A stretch of 64,000 bases of DNA from Amycolatopsis saalfeldensis. GTDB taxonomy: Bacteria > Actinomycetota > Actinomycetes > Mycobacteriales > Pseudonocardiaceae. Made by a program: the position numbers and the translations under genes. The notes beneath the pieces are model-generated. The model worked only from the letters and a program-made list of their open reading frames with translations. It had not been told where the DNA came from and searched no databases. This document shows, one piece after another, positions 51,879 through 59,873 of the stretch (positions within the stretch are counted from its first letter, which is position 1; each line of letters starts with the position of its first letter). The stretch is taken from contig NZ_FOEF01000003.1 in the NCBI RefSeq assembly GCF_900110575.1, positions 124,001-188,000 on the forward strand. The letters are read 5' to 3'.

Positions 51879-52994
51879 GTGACCATGGTATCCACGCAGG
51901 TGAAACGCGGCGTTCAGTTCGCGGAGGCCGAGGAATTCGTGCGGCTCTGCCACGCCGAACAGGCGGTGCCGCCCGGGCAGCGCCTCGGCGAGCGGCTGGC
52001 GCGGATCTCCGACGAAATCGCGGAGACCGGCACCTACCGGCACACGCCCGCCGAGCTGGCGTACGGCGCGCGGGTGGCGTGGCGCAACTCGGCGCGGTGC
52101 ATCGGGCGGCTGTACTGGCGGAGCCTGCGGGTCCGCGACCGGCGGCACGTGCGCGACGCCGCGGGCCTCGCCGGGGAGTGCGTGGCGCACCTGCGGGACG
52201 CGACGCGCGGCGGGCGGATCCGCCCGACCGTCACCGTGTTCCCGCCGGACACCCCGGCCGGGCCGGGCCCGCGCATCCACAACAACCAGCTGGTCCGCTA
52301 CGCCGGCTACCGGCTCGACGACGGCTCGGTGCTCGGCGACCCGCAGCACGTCGCCTTCACCCGCAGCGTGCGGGAGCTGGGCTGGCGCGGCCCGGAGCGC
52401 CGCGGCTCGTTCGACGTGCTGCCGCTGCTGATCGAGGCCCGCCCCGGCGAGCGGCGGCTGTTCGGCCTGCCCGCCGACGCGGTGCTGGAGGTGCCGCTCA
52501 CGCACCCGGACCACCGCTGGTTCGCCGGCCTCGGGCTGCGCTGGCACGCGGTGCCCGCGATCAGCGACATGCCGCTGGAGATCGGCGGCGTGCGGTACCC
52601 GTCGGCGCCGTTCAACGGCTGGTACATGGCCAGCGAGATCGGCGCCCGCAACCTCGCCGACCCCGGCCGGTACGACCTGCTGCCGGTGATCGCCGACCTG
52701 ATGGGCCTGGCCACGGGCGACGACCGCACGCTGTGGCGCGACCGCGCGCTGGTCGAGCTGACCCTGGCCGTGCAGCACTCGTTCGACCAGGCCGGGGTCA
52801 CCGTCGCCGACCACCACTCGGAGTCACGGCGGTTCCTGGCCCACCTCGAGCGGGAGGAGCGAGCGGGCCGTTCGTGCCCGGCGGACTGGAGCTGGATCGT
52901 GCCGCCGCTCTCGGGCGCGCAGACCGCCGTCTTCCACCGCTACTACGACGAGCCGGACCCGGCGGCCCGGCCGGCTTTCCTGCCGCCCGGCTGA
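51879..52994 (+). CDS. nos: Bacterial nitric oxide synthase (oxygenase domain)
   Basis: A 371-residue heme enzyme containing only the NOS oxygenase domain. The heme-ligand Cys74 lies in VAWRNSARCIGRLYW; RIHNNQLVRYAGY and PFNGWYMASEIGARNL (the arginine-binding glutamate) follow, and WSWIVPPLSGAQTAVFHRYY closes the family pattern. It converts L-arginine to NO and citrulline but has no reductase domain, so electrons must come from another protein; a flavodoxin-type gene starts 73 bp downstream. Roles known for bacterial NOS include oxidative-stress protection and nitration of natural products. The start is GTG 51879. Confidence 0.93.
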   Translation: MTMVSTQVKRGVQFAEAEEFVRLCHAEQAVPPGQRLGERLARISDEIAETGTYRHTPAELAYGARVAWRNSARCIGRLYWRSLRVRDRRHVRDAAGLAGECVAHLRDATRGGRIRPTVTVFPPDTPAGPGPRIHNNQLVRYAGYRLDDGSVLGDPQHVAFTRSVRELGWRGPERRGSFDVLPLLIEARPGERRLFGLPADAVLEVPLTHPDHRWFAGLGLRWHAVPAISDMPLEIGGVRYPSAPFNGWYMASEIGARNLADPGRYDLLPVIADLMGLATGDDRTLWRDRALVELTLAVQHSFDQAGVTVADHHSESRRFLAHLEREERAGRSCPADWSWIVPPLSGAQTAVFHRYYDEPDPAARPAFLPPG

Positions 52995-53010
52995 ACGGGA
53001 ACGCCCGTTC
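52993..53010 (+). terminator. Short hairpin after the NO synthase gene
   Basis: GAACGGG-AACG-CCCGTTC starts in the stop codon of the NO synthase. With no T-tract it may only attenuate transcription into the flavodoxin gene. Confidence 0.4.
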
Positions 53011-53067
53011 GGCGGATCGTGGAAGACCGGGGGAGCCGGCGGTCCGCCGCGGGCGGAGAATGGGGTC

Positions 53068-53574
53068 ATGACCGCAGTCCTCGTCGTCTTCGCGGGCAAG
53101 AACGGCGGCACCCGGGAAATCGCCGAGGTGATCGCCACCGAGCTGCGCGCGCAGGAACTGCGGGTGGACGTGCGGGACGCGGCCGACGTCGCCGGGGTCG
53201 AGGAGTACGCGGCGGTGGTGCTCGGCAGCGCGCTGTACTACTCGCGCTGGCGGCCGGAGGCGGTGCGGCTGCTCGAGCGGCACGTCGATGACCTGCGGGA
53301 ACGGCCGGTCTGGCTGTTCCACAGCGGGCCGTGCGGGCCCGGCGCGGCGCTGGTCCAGGTCAGCCTGCCGGCGAAGGTCGCCTTCCTCGCCGCGCAGATC
53401 GACGCGGAGCGGACCGCGACCTTCGGCGGGCGGCTCGACCCGGCCCGCGCGCGTGGGCTGATCGCGCGGTTCATGGCGTCGGGCCGGCGGGCGGGCGACT
53501 TCCGCGACTGGGACCTGATCCGGGCCTGGGCCCGGGACGTCGGCCGCCGCGTCCGCACGCGTGTCCTGTTGTGA
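53068..53574 (+). CDS. Flavodoxin-domain protein (HemG/protoporphyrinogen oxidase-like)
   Basis: A 168-residue flavodoxin fold. The FMN phosphate loop is VFAGKNGGTREIAEVIA; EEYAAVVLGSALYYSRWRPEAVRLL carries the second FMN loop and matches menaquinone-dependent protoporphyrinogen oxidase-like flavodoxins; the last part is basic (RAWARDVGRRVRTRVLL). It lies directly after nos on the same strand. Bacterial NOS needs a flavodoxin- or ferredoxin-type donor, so this is a candidate partner, though the HemG-like subfamily is usually associated with heme metabolism or redox quinone chemistry. Confidence 0.8.
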   Translation: MTAVLVVFAGKNGGTREIAEVIATELRAQELRVDVRDAADVAGVEEYAAVVLGSALYYSRWRPEAVRLLERHVDDLRERPVWLFHSGPCGPGAALVQVSLPAKVAFLAAQIDAERTATFGGRLDPARARGLIARFMASGRRAGDFRDWDLIRAWARDVGRRVRTRVLL

Positions 53575-53590
53575 CACTGGTGTCGTTTTT
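53573..53590 (+). terminator. Intrinsic terminator after the flavodoxin gene
   Basis: GACAC (53573-53577) pairs with GTGTC (53580-53584) and is followed by GTTTTT. The stem is short but overlaps the stop codon and has a T-run, unusual in this G+C-rich window. Confidence 0.5.
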
Positions 53591-53697
53591 GCTTGGTGTG
53601 ACTGGTTTTCCCGTTCCCGTTCCGGGTGTTGCCGACGTGCCGGGCCGGGTGTAAACCAAGCGGAGGCCGATTCCGAAAGAGAACGACGGGGGCTCGT

Positions 53698-54999
53698 GTG
53701 TCGGACAGCGCGGACAGCGTGGTGGCGAAGCCGGGTAAGCAGAAACTGACCTCCGACCAGAGGAACTCCTTCATCGCCGCGTCGCTCGGCTGGAGCATGG
53801 ACGCGTTCGACTACTTCCTGGTCGTGTTCGTGATCGCCGACATCGCCAAGGACAAGTCCTTCGGCGCGACCGCGACGCAGTTGGCGTTCATCACCACGGC
53901 GACGCTGGTGATGCGGCCGGTCGGGGCGCTGGTCTTCGGCCTGTGGGCGGACCGCGTCGGGCGGCGGGTCCCGCTGATGGTGGACGTGATCCTGTACTCG
54001 GTGGCGGGCGTGCTGTGCGCGGTGGCGCCGAACTTCACCGTGCTGCTGATCCTGCGGTTCGTCTACGGCATCGGGATGGGCGGCGAGTGGGGCCTCGGCG
54101 CGGCGCTGGCCATGGAGAAGATCCCGGTGCAGCGGCGCGGGTTCTTCTCCGGCGTGCTGCAGGCCGGGTACTCGGCCGGCTACCTGGTCGCGGCGCTGGC
54201 GTACCTGCTGTTCCACACCGCGCTGGGGCTGGACTGGCGGTGGATCTTCGCGCTGAGCATCTTCCCGGCGCTGATCAGCCTGCTGATCCGGTCGCGGGTG
54301 AAGGAGTCGGAGGTCTGGGAGGCCGCGCAGGAGAAGATGCGCGTCACCAAGACGTCGGTGAAGGACGTGCTGCTCAACCGCAAGGTGATCCGCCGGTTCG
54401 TCTACCTGATCCTGCTGATGACCGCGTTCAACTGGATGAGCCACGGCACCCAGGACGTCTACCCGACGTTCCTCAAGGCCACCGAGCACGGCGGCGCGGG
54501 CCTGACCTCGGCGACGAGCACGTGGATCGCGGTGATCTACAACATCGGCGCGATCATCGGCGGACTGACCTTCGGCGCGTTGTCGGAGAAACTCGGCCGG
54601 CGTCGCACCATTGTCACGGCGGCCGTGCTGGGGCTGCCGATCATCCCGATCTTCGCCTTCGACCACGGCGCGGGCCTGCTCGCGCTGGGCTCGTTCCTGA
54701 TGCAGATCATGGTGCAGGGCGCGTGGGGCGTCATCCCGGCGCACCTGACCGAGATGTCGCCGGACGCGGTCCGCGGGTTCTACCCCGGCGTCACGTACCA
54801 GCTGGGCAACCTGCTGGCCGCGCTGAACCTGCCGATCCAGCAGAGCATCGCCGAGTCGCAGGGGTACACGGCCGCGCTGCTGTGGACGGTCATCCCGGCG
54901 CTGGTGCTGGTCGCGGTCCTGACCTCGTTCGGCAAGGAGGCCAAGTCGATTCGCTTCGGCGGCGAGGCGGCGACCACGGCGCCGGTGAGCGGCGGCTGA
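53698..54999 (+). CDS. MFS carboxylate/sialate-type transporter
   Basis: A 433-residue transporter with 12 helices. [18 protein letters not shown] in helix 1 is typical of the lactate/sialic acid/aromatic acid (SHS/AAHS) branch; [14 protein letters not shown] is MFS motif A, and [20 protein letters not shown] is the conserved helix 4-5 block of sugar and metabolite:H+ symporters. [15 protein letters not shown] in helix 7 also fits the SHS group. It probably imports a monocarboxylate; no catabolic gene is next to it. The start is GTG 53698, with GGGGG upstream. Confidence 0.88.
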   Translation: MSDSADSVVAKPGKQKLTSDQRNSFIAASLGWSMDAFDYFLVVFVIADIAKDKSFGATATQLAFITTATLVMRPVGALVFGLWADRVGRRVPLMVDVILYSVAGVLCAVAPNFTVLLILRFVYGIGMGGEWGLGAALAMEKIPVQRRGFFSGVLQAGYSAGYLVAALAYLLFHTALGLDWRWIFALSIFPALISLLIRSRVKESEVWEAAQEKMRVTKTSVKDVLLNRKVIRRFVYLILLMTAFNWMSHGTQDVYPTFLKATEHGGAGLTSATSTWIAVIYNIGAIIGGLTFGALSEKLGRRRTIVTAAVLGLPIIPIFAFDHGAGLLALGSFLMQIMVQGAWGVIPAHLTEMSPDAVRGFYPGVTYQLGNLLAALNLPIQQSIAESQGYTAALLWTVIPALVLVAVLTSFGKEAKSIRFGGEAATTAPVSGG

Positions 55000-55034
55000 G
55001 AATGGGTTTCCGGTAAATGCGGGCACAATAGAGC

Positions 55035-55081
55035 AGCCCGATGAAATTCTGATGAAACCGAATTTGTTTCGAATTCGGGCT
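55035..55081 (+). promoter_or_regulatory. Two mutually exclusive hairpins upstream of the cutinase-like gene
   Basis: AGCCCGA (55035-55041) can pair with TCGGGCT (55075-55081), or CCGAATT (55058-55064) with AATTCGG (55072-55078); both use TTCGG. It lies 35 bp after the MFS gene and about 125 bp before the cutinase start in an AT-richer stretch. It may be a terminator for the MFS gene or part of a leader; undecided. Confidence 0.4.
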
Positions 55082-55206
55082 CCTCGGGATGGTTTTTCCG
55101 GTCTGGTGCGGTTGCGTGAAAACCGCTAACATCGGAAACTGTTCAGTACGCTTGGCCTTTCGGCCACCGAGTGTTATTCGGACCGTGCGCTATTCGGGGA
55201 GTGAAC

Positions 55207-55872
55207 ATGAGAAGGCTCGCGGCCGTACTGGCCGGTCTGCTGATGTCGGCGGGAATCGTGCTGGTGGGCGCGCCTTCGGCGTCCGCGGCTTCGTGCGACG
55301 GCACTTACACGATCGTGGTAGGCGGCTTCACCGACCGCGACTCGACGATCTTCAGCGGCGCCGGCATCAGCCAGCGCGTCGGCTACTCGGCCGAGCTCAA
55401 CAGCCAGAGCGCGCGCCAGGGCGTGGACGAGCTGAACCGGCTGATCCGCAACCAGCGCGCGGCCTGCCCCGGCCAGCACGTCAAAGCCGTCGGGTTCTCC
55501 GAGGGCGCCGCGGTCTTGCACATCTGGGTGACCGAGAACTGGAAGACCTTCGGCAACGTCAACGCGGTCCTGATCGCCGACCCCAAGCGCGACCCGCACG
55601 GCCTGGGCGGCCCCGGCCTCGCGGGCCAGGCGCCGTCGGTGATCTTCGGCCCGATCGTCGGCTACCCGCTCGTCGGGGTCGACAGCTTCTTCGGCAACAT
55701 TCCGACTGTTTCGCTGTGCACGGACGACATCATCTGCGACGAGGCCGCGGCATCGGGCTGGATCGGATACGCGCAGCACAAGCACACGGAAAACTACAAT
55801 TTCAACGTCGACGTCTATTCTGACAACGGCGTTGGCCAGTGGTTCAACGGGCAGTATTTCCCGGACAAGTAA
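55207..55872 (+). CDS. Secreted cutinase/PE-PPE-like alpha/beta hydrolase
   Basis: A 221-residue exported protein. The signal peptide is MRRLAAVLAGLLMSAGIVLVGAPSASA. The mature enzyme has the nucleophile elbow GFSEGAAV (Ser98), TYTIVVGGFTDRD at the first strand, and cysteines (SCDG, AACPG, LCTDDIICDE) placed for two disulfides, as in cutinase-like hydrolases. The His in AQHKHTENYNFN is a candidate catalytic histidine. It probably hydrolyses esters of lipids, cutin or polyesters outside the cell. ATG 55207 follows GGGGAG. It may belong functionally with the secreted polymer-degrading enzymes of this window. Confidence 0.8.
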   Translation: MRRLAAVLAGLLMSAGIVLVGAPSASAASCDGTYTIVVGGFTDRDSTIFSGAGISQRVGYSAELNSQSARQGVDELNRLIRNQRAACPGQHVKAVGFSEGAAVLHIWVTENWKTFGNVNAVLIADPKRDPHGLGGPGLAGQAPSVIFGPIVGYPLVGVDSFFGNIPTVSLCTDDIICDEAAASGWIGYAQHKHTENYNFNVDVYSDNGVGQWFNGQYFPDK

Positions 55873-55901
55873 GCGGCCGTATTCAACGGCGCTGTTATCG
55901 A

Positions 55902-55932
55902 CAGGGGTCCCGGCATGGTGCCGGGGCCCCTG
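55902..55932 (+). terminator. Strong hairpin terminator after the cutinase-like gene
   Basis: A 13-bp stem (55902-55914 with 55920-55932), one G-U pair, a 5-nt loop ATGGT, followed by GTTCGCTTTTC. It starts 29 bp after the stop codon. Confidence 0.8.
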
Positions 55933-56036
55933 GTTCGCTTTTCGGGCGTTCCCGGCGGTGTTGATCGCTGCTGCTGCCGTCCGGGTTGAGCTTGAGTGTC
56001 GCCTCTGACCTGCGGGGTTGCGCACCGACATGGCGG

Positions 56037-56046
56037 CGATATATCG
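56037..56046 (+). promoter_or_regulatory. Palindrome CGATATATCG before the PadR gene
   Basis: A perfect 10-bp AT-rich palindrome 40 bp before the start codon, with a related GCGATA half-site at 56058-56064. PadR regulators often bind AT-rich dyads over their own promoter, and TATATC could also serve as part of a -10 box. Confidence 0.45.
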
Positions 56047-56086
56047 TCGAAGTGTCGGCGATAGAACAACCCCTCGGGAGGACATC

Positions 56087-57757
56087 ATGACCAGGACGGC
56101 AGGCAGCAACCACCTCTTCGACGGCTTCGGCCCCGACGACCGGCACGGCCCCGGCGATCAGCACAACCCTCACCACTGGCACGGCTCTCACGACCGGCCC
56201 AGCTCCGACAGCCAGCACGGCTCCGACGGCCAGCGCAGCTCCGGCGACCGGCCGGGTGCCGACGGCCAGCACGGCTCCGGCGACCGGCCGGGTGCCGACG
56301 GCCAGCACGGCTCCGGCGACCGGCCGGGTGCCGACCACCGGTTCGGCTTCGGTGACCGGCCGGGTCCAGGCCACCAGTCCGGCTTCGGCCATCCGCACGG
56401 CTTCGGGTTCACCATGGGTCACCCAGCCGGGCCATTAGGCTCTCGGCCAGGCCCCGGCGGCCCCCCACCCGACCACGGCGGCCACCACGACCACGGCGAG
56501 CACCACGAGGACGGCGAGCACCACGAGCACGGCGGTCACCACGGCCCGGGCGGATTCCCGTTCGGACCGGGCCGGGATCCCCGATCAGGTGGATTCCCCT
56601 TCGGCGGCGAGCACCACAGCTCGGGTGAAGTCCCCTTGGGACACGAGTATCACGGCGCCGGTGGGTCGCCCTTCGGGCCTGAGCGCCGCGGTCTTGGTGG
56701 ATTCCCCTTCGGCTCTGAGCATCACGGTCACGGCGAAGTCCCCTTCAGCCGCGTGCATCATTGTGCTGGCGGTTTCCCGTTTGGCGGCGAGCACTACGGT
56801 GCCGGGGGGTTCCCGTTCGGGTTCGAGCGCCATGGCGCTGGGTTCCCGTTCGGCGGCGAGCATCATGGTGTCAGTGGGTTCCCGTTCGGCCATGAGCGCC
56901 ACGGTCCCGGCGAAGTCCCGTTCGGCGGCGAGCACCACGGTCCCGGCGGGTTCCCGTTCGGGCCGGAGCAGCGCGGTCCTGGTGGGGCTCCCTTCGGGCA
57001 TGGCGGTCACCATGGGCCGGGCGGGTTTCCGTTCGGGGCGGGGGGCGAAGGGTGGCCGGGTGGGTTCCCGGTCGGGGGCGGCGAACGCGAAGAGTCCGAA
57101 GGGCTCCCGCTCGGGTACGACGCGGCGCGGGGGCCGGGTGGGTTCCCGCCGCCGCCTCCGCCCCCGCCGCCGCCGGGTGGGCCCGGGTTTCCCGGTTTCC
57201 CCGGGTTTCCGGGGTTTCCCGGCGGGCCGGGCGGACCGGGTGGGCCGGGTGGGCCGCGAGGGGTGTTCGGCGGGGCGCCGTGGGGGCGGGGTGCTCGCGG
57301 GCCGGCTCGGTCGGTGCGGCCCGCGGTGCTCGCGTTGCTGGCCGAGGAACCCATGCACGGCTACCAGATCATGCAGGAGATCCGCCGCCGCACCGGCGAC
57401 GAGTGGCGGCCCAGTCCCGGGTCGATCTACCCGATCCTGCAGCAGCTCGAGGACGAGGGCCTCGTCCGGTCCGACGAGTCGGGCGGGCGCCGCGTCGCGC
57501 AGCTGACCGAGGCCGGACGTGAGCACGTCGCCGGGCGGGACGAGGAGTTCGCCGGGCTGTGGGAGTCCCGCGTCGACAGCGACGATCCCAGCGTCGACCG
57601 GGTCCACGCGCTCTACAAGCAGCTCGGCGACCTCTCCGGCGCGGCGGGACAGGTCGCCTACACCGGGACCGACGCGCAGTTCGCCGAGGTCCGCAAGGTC
57701 CTCAACGAGGCCCGCCGCCGGATCTACGGCGTGCTGGCCGAGGACACCGAGGACTGA
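56087..57757 (+). CDS. PadR-family regulator with a giant His/Gly/Pro repeat region
   Basis: A 556-residue protein. Only the last 145 residues are a normal PadR regulator: winged helix VRPAVLALLAEEPMHGYQIMQEIRRRTGDEW and SPGSIYPILQQLEDEGLV, then a helical tail. The first ~410 residues are low-complexity. They hold three near-identical 12-residue units (ADGQHGSGDRPG), a His/Asp/Glu block (HHDHGEHHEDGEHHEHGGHH), about fourteen units of the type GGFPFGGEHHGP, a run of ten prolines, and collagen-like GFPGFPGFPGGPGG repeats. ATG 56087 follows GGGAGGACATC, and the reading frame is intact, so the repeats are translated. The His-rich units could bind metal or drive condensation; this is speculation. 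Usual PadR proteins have 110-200 residues. Confidence 0.88.
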   Translation: MTRTAGSNHLFDGFGPDDRHGPGDQHNPHHWHGSHDRPSSDSQHGSDGQRSSGDRPGADGQHGSGDRPGADGQHGSGDRPGADHRFGFGDRPGPGHQSGFGHPHGFGFTMGHPAGPLGSRPGPGGPPPDHGGHHDHGEHHEDGEHHEHGGHHGPGGFPFGPGRDPRSGGFPFGGEHHSSGEVPLGHEYHGAGGSPFGPERRGLGGFPFGSEHHGHGEVPFSRVHHCAGGFPFGGEHYGAGGFPFGFERHGAGFPFGGEHHGVSGFPFGHERHGPGEVPFGGEHHGPGGFPFGPEQRGPGGAPFGHGGHHGPGGFPFGAGGEGWPGGFPVGGGEREESEGLPLGYDAARGPGGFPPPPPPPPPPGGPGFPGFPGFPGFPGGPGGPGGPGGPRGVFGGAPWGRGARGPARSVRPAVLALLAEEPMHGYQIMQEIRRRTGDEWRPSPGSIYPILQQLEDEGLVRSDESGGRRVAQLTEAGREHVAGRDEEFAGLWESRVDSDDPSVDRVHALYKQLGDLSGAAGQVAYTGTDAQFAEVRKVLNEARRRIYGVLAEDTED

Positions 57758-57771
57758 CGGGCGTCAACGAG

Positions 57772-57800
57772 GGCGGCGAGTCCACAGTGGACTCGCCGCC
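57772..57800. terminator. Bidirectional terminator between PadR and LysR genes
   Basis: A perfect 14-bp inverted repeat (57772-57785 with 57787-57800) around a single A, located between two convergent genes. Its centre is TCCACAGTGGA, the palindrome found repeatedly in this window. Confidence 0.75.
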
Positions 57801-57817
57801 CGGGAACGACAGTGTCC

Positions 57818-58705
57818 TCAACCGACAGTGGCCGCGTGTTCGAGCAGCGCCCGGTGCACGGTTTCCACCGCCGGGCTCTGTTTCCGGCCGAGCCGCGCGA
57901 GCATCAGGACCCGGCTGAGGGCCGGCATTTCCAGCACCACAGTCCGGATGTCGTGGCGGTCCTCGGTCAGGCGGCGGGGGACGAAGGCGATCCCCAGGCC
58001 GCCTCGGACCAGGTCCAGTGCCATGGCCGGGTCGGCGACCTCGATGGCGACGTCGCGTTCGACGCCGGCCCGCGCGAACAGCTCGTCGGTGCGGGTCCGG
58101 TTGGCCCAGCCGGCCGGGAAGTCGATGAACGGGACGTCCGCGAGGTCGGCGCACCGCAGCGGCCGGTCCGGCAGCGGGGTGTCCGGGGCCGCGGCCAGCA
58201 CGAGGTCCAGGGTGCCGACCGGGCGCAGGCCGATCGACGCGACGGTGGTGTCCGGCTCGGGGATCAGCGCGAGGTCGAACGTGCCGTCGGCGATGCGGTC
58301 GAGGTGGCGGTCGAGGGTCAGCGGCGAGAACTGGACGCGCAGCGCGATGCCCGGATGATCCCGGCGGATCGCGCCGAGCACCTCGGCCAGCGGGAACGTG
58401 CCGGTGGACAGCACCGTACCGAGGGTGACGGTGCCGTGCAGGCCGCCGTCGAGCGAGTCGAGTTCACGGCGGACGTCGCGGGCCGCGCCCACGATGGCCC
58501 GGGCGCGGTCGAGCAGGATCCCGCCCGCCGCCGTGAGCTCGATGCGGTGGCCGATCCGGCGGAACAGCGACTGGCCGAGCTCGTGTTCCAGGCGCCCGAC
58601 CGCGGCCGACATCGTCGACTGCACCACGCGTTCGCGCTGGGCGCCGCGGGTGAAACTGCCCTCGTCGGCGACCGCGATGAAGTAGGCCAGCTGCTGAAGC
58701 TCCAT
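57818..58705 (-). CDS. LysR-family transcriptional regulator
   Basis: A 295-residue regulator with the N-terminal HTH MELQQLAYFIAVADEGSFTRGAQRERVVQSTMSAAVGRLEHELGQ split over residues 1-45 and a periplasmic-binding-like effector domain (GTVTLGTVLSTGTFPLAEVLGAIRRDHPG). It is divergent from an amidohydrolase/decarboxylase gene with a 116-bp gap, the standard arrangement in which the LysR protein activates the catabolic gene when an aromatic acid is present. The start ATG 58705 is set by the family N-terminus. Confidence 0.92.
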   Translation of the reverse strand: MELQQLAYFIAVADEGSFTRGAQRERVVQSTMSAAVGRLEHELGQSLFRRIGHRIELTAAGGILLDRARAIVGAARDVRRELDSLDGGLHGTVTLGTVLSTGTFPLAEVLGAIRRDHPGIALRVQFSPLTLDRHLDRIADGTFDLALIPEPDTTVASIGLRPVGTLDLVLAAAPDTPLPDRPLRCADLADVPFIDFPAGWANRTRTDELFARAGVERDVAIEVADPAMALDLVRGGLGIAFVPRRLTEDRHDIRTVVLEMPALSRVLMLARLGRKQSPAVETVHRALLEHAATVG

Positions 58706-58821
58706 ACGGGCCAGTATCGCCGACGTCGATCGAAGCAGCGGAATCGTTCGTTGGACGCGCCCGGCACCCCCGATCGACGATGGACGGCAGGCACCGTGAC
58801 CATCCACAAGGGAGCGACAAC

Positions 58822-59811
58822 ATGCGGCTGATCGCGCTGGAGGAAGCGTTCTCGATTCCCCGGCTCAGCGACCGTTTCCCGGGCCTGACCGACCTCGGGC
58901 CCATCCCGGTCAGCCCGGAGTTCGGCCGGCACGTCGCGCGGCGGCTGCCCGATTTCACCGAGCTGCGGCTGCCCGAAATGGACCGTTACGGCGTGGACGT
59001 GCAGGTCCTTTCGCACACCGCCCCGGGCCTCCAGGCCGGGCTCTCGGCCGAAGACGCGGTCGCCGCCGCGAGGTTCGCCAACGACTACCTCGCGAACGTG
59101 GTGGCCGAGCACCCGGCCCGGTTCGCCGGCTTCGCGGCGCTGCCGATGCAGGACCCGCCCGCCGCGGCCGCCGAACTGCGCCGGGCCGTCGAGGAACTCG
59201 GTTTCCGCGGTGCGCTGGTCAACGACCACACCGGGAGCCGCTACCTCGACGACCCGGGCTACGAGCGGTTCTGGACCACGCTGGAGGAGCTGGACGTCCC
59301 GCTCTACCTCCACCCCGGCGCCCCGCCCGCCGAGCAGTGGCAGGTCACGGACGGCTGCGCCGAGCTGATCGGGCCGACCTTCACCTGGGGCGCGCAGACC
59401 GGCGGGCACGCCCTGCGCCTGCTCTACTCCGGCGTTTTCGACCGGCACCCCGGCGCGCGCCTCATCCTCGGGCACATGGGCGAGTACCTGCCGTTCATGC
59501 TGTCCCGGCTCGATTCGCGCTACGCGACCCTCGCCCCGGGGCGCACCCTGGACCGCGCCCCGTCGGCGTACGTCGGCACGAACATCCTCATCACCCTCAG
59601 CGGCGTCCAGTCCCCGGCGGCGCTGGCCGGCGCGATCCTGGCCATCGGCGCCGACGCGATCCTGTTCGCGATCGACTACCCCTACGAGTTCACCGGACCG
59701 GCCACCACCGCGTTCGCCGGAGCCGCGCTCAGCGACGCCGACCGGCACAAGATCGCGCACGGCAACGCCGAACGGCTGCTGAAACTCCGGCCCTGGACCG
59801 AATCCGCCTGA
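58822..59811 (+). CDS. Amidohydrolase of the ACMSD/hydroxybenzoate decarboxylase family
   Basis: A 329-residue TIM-barrel enzyme. LIALEEAFSIP is the typical N-terminus of 2,3- and 2,6-dihydroxybenzoate decarboxylases (metal-ligand Glu, then EEAF). Further motifs are LPLYLHPGAPP-like PLYLHPGAPP (metal His), RLILGHMGEYLPFMLSRLD (metal/catalytic His) and LFAIDYPYE (catalytic Asp). It likely catalyses non-oxidative decarboxylation of a hydroxybenzoate or related acid, or a hydrolysis by the same fold. ATG 58822 is preceded by GGGAGCG. The divergent LysR gene probably controls it. Confidence 0.85.
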   Translation: MRLIALEEAFSIPRLSDRFPGLTDLGPIPVSPEFGRHVARRLPDFTELRLPEMDRYGVDVQVLSHTAPGLQAGLSAEDAVAAARFANDYLANVVAEHPARFAGFAALPMQDPPAAAAELRRAVEELGFRGALVNDHTGSRYLDDPGYERFWTTLEELDVPLYLHPGAPPAEQWQVTDGCAELIGPTFTWGAQTGGHALRLLYSGVFDRHPGARLILGHMGEYLPFMLSRLDSRYATLAPGRTLDRAPSAYVGTNILITLSGVQSPAALAGAILAIGADAILFAIDYPYEFTGPATTAFAGAALSDADRHKIAHGNAERLLKLRPWTESA

Positions 59812-59873
59812 TCGGCACGTACAGTGCAGCCGGACGGGAGACGCCCAGGCGTTCCGGAGAGGTTGTTGCCCAC

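Noticed and set aside
57180..57270. Collagen-like domain as evidence of a secreted structural protein
   Set aside because: The Gly-x-Pro stretch is short, has no signal peptide, and is in frame with an intracellular PadR regulator.
57559..58160. Open frames across the PadR/LysR convergence in other frames
   Set aside because: They are Arg/Pro-rich shadows of the PadR C-terminus and of the LysR gene, with no start signals.
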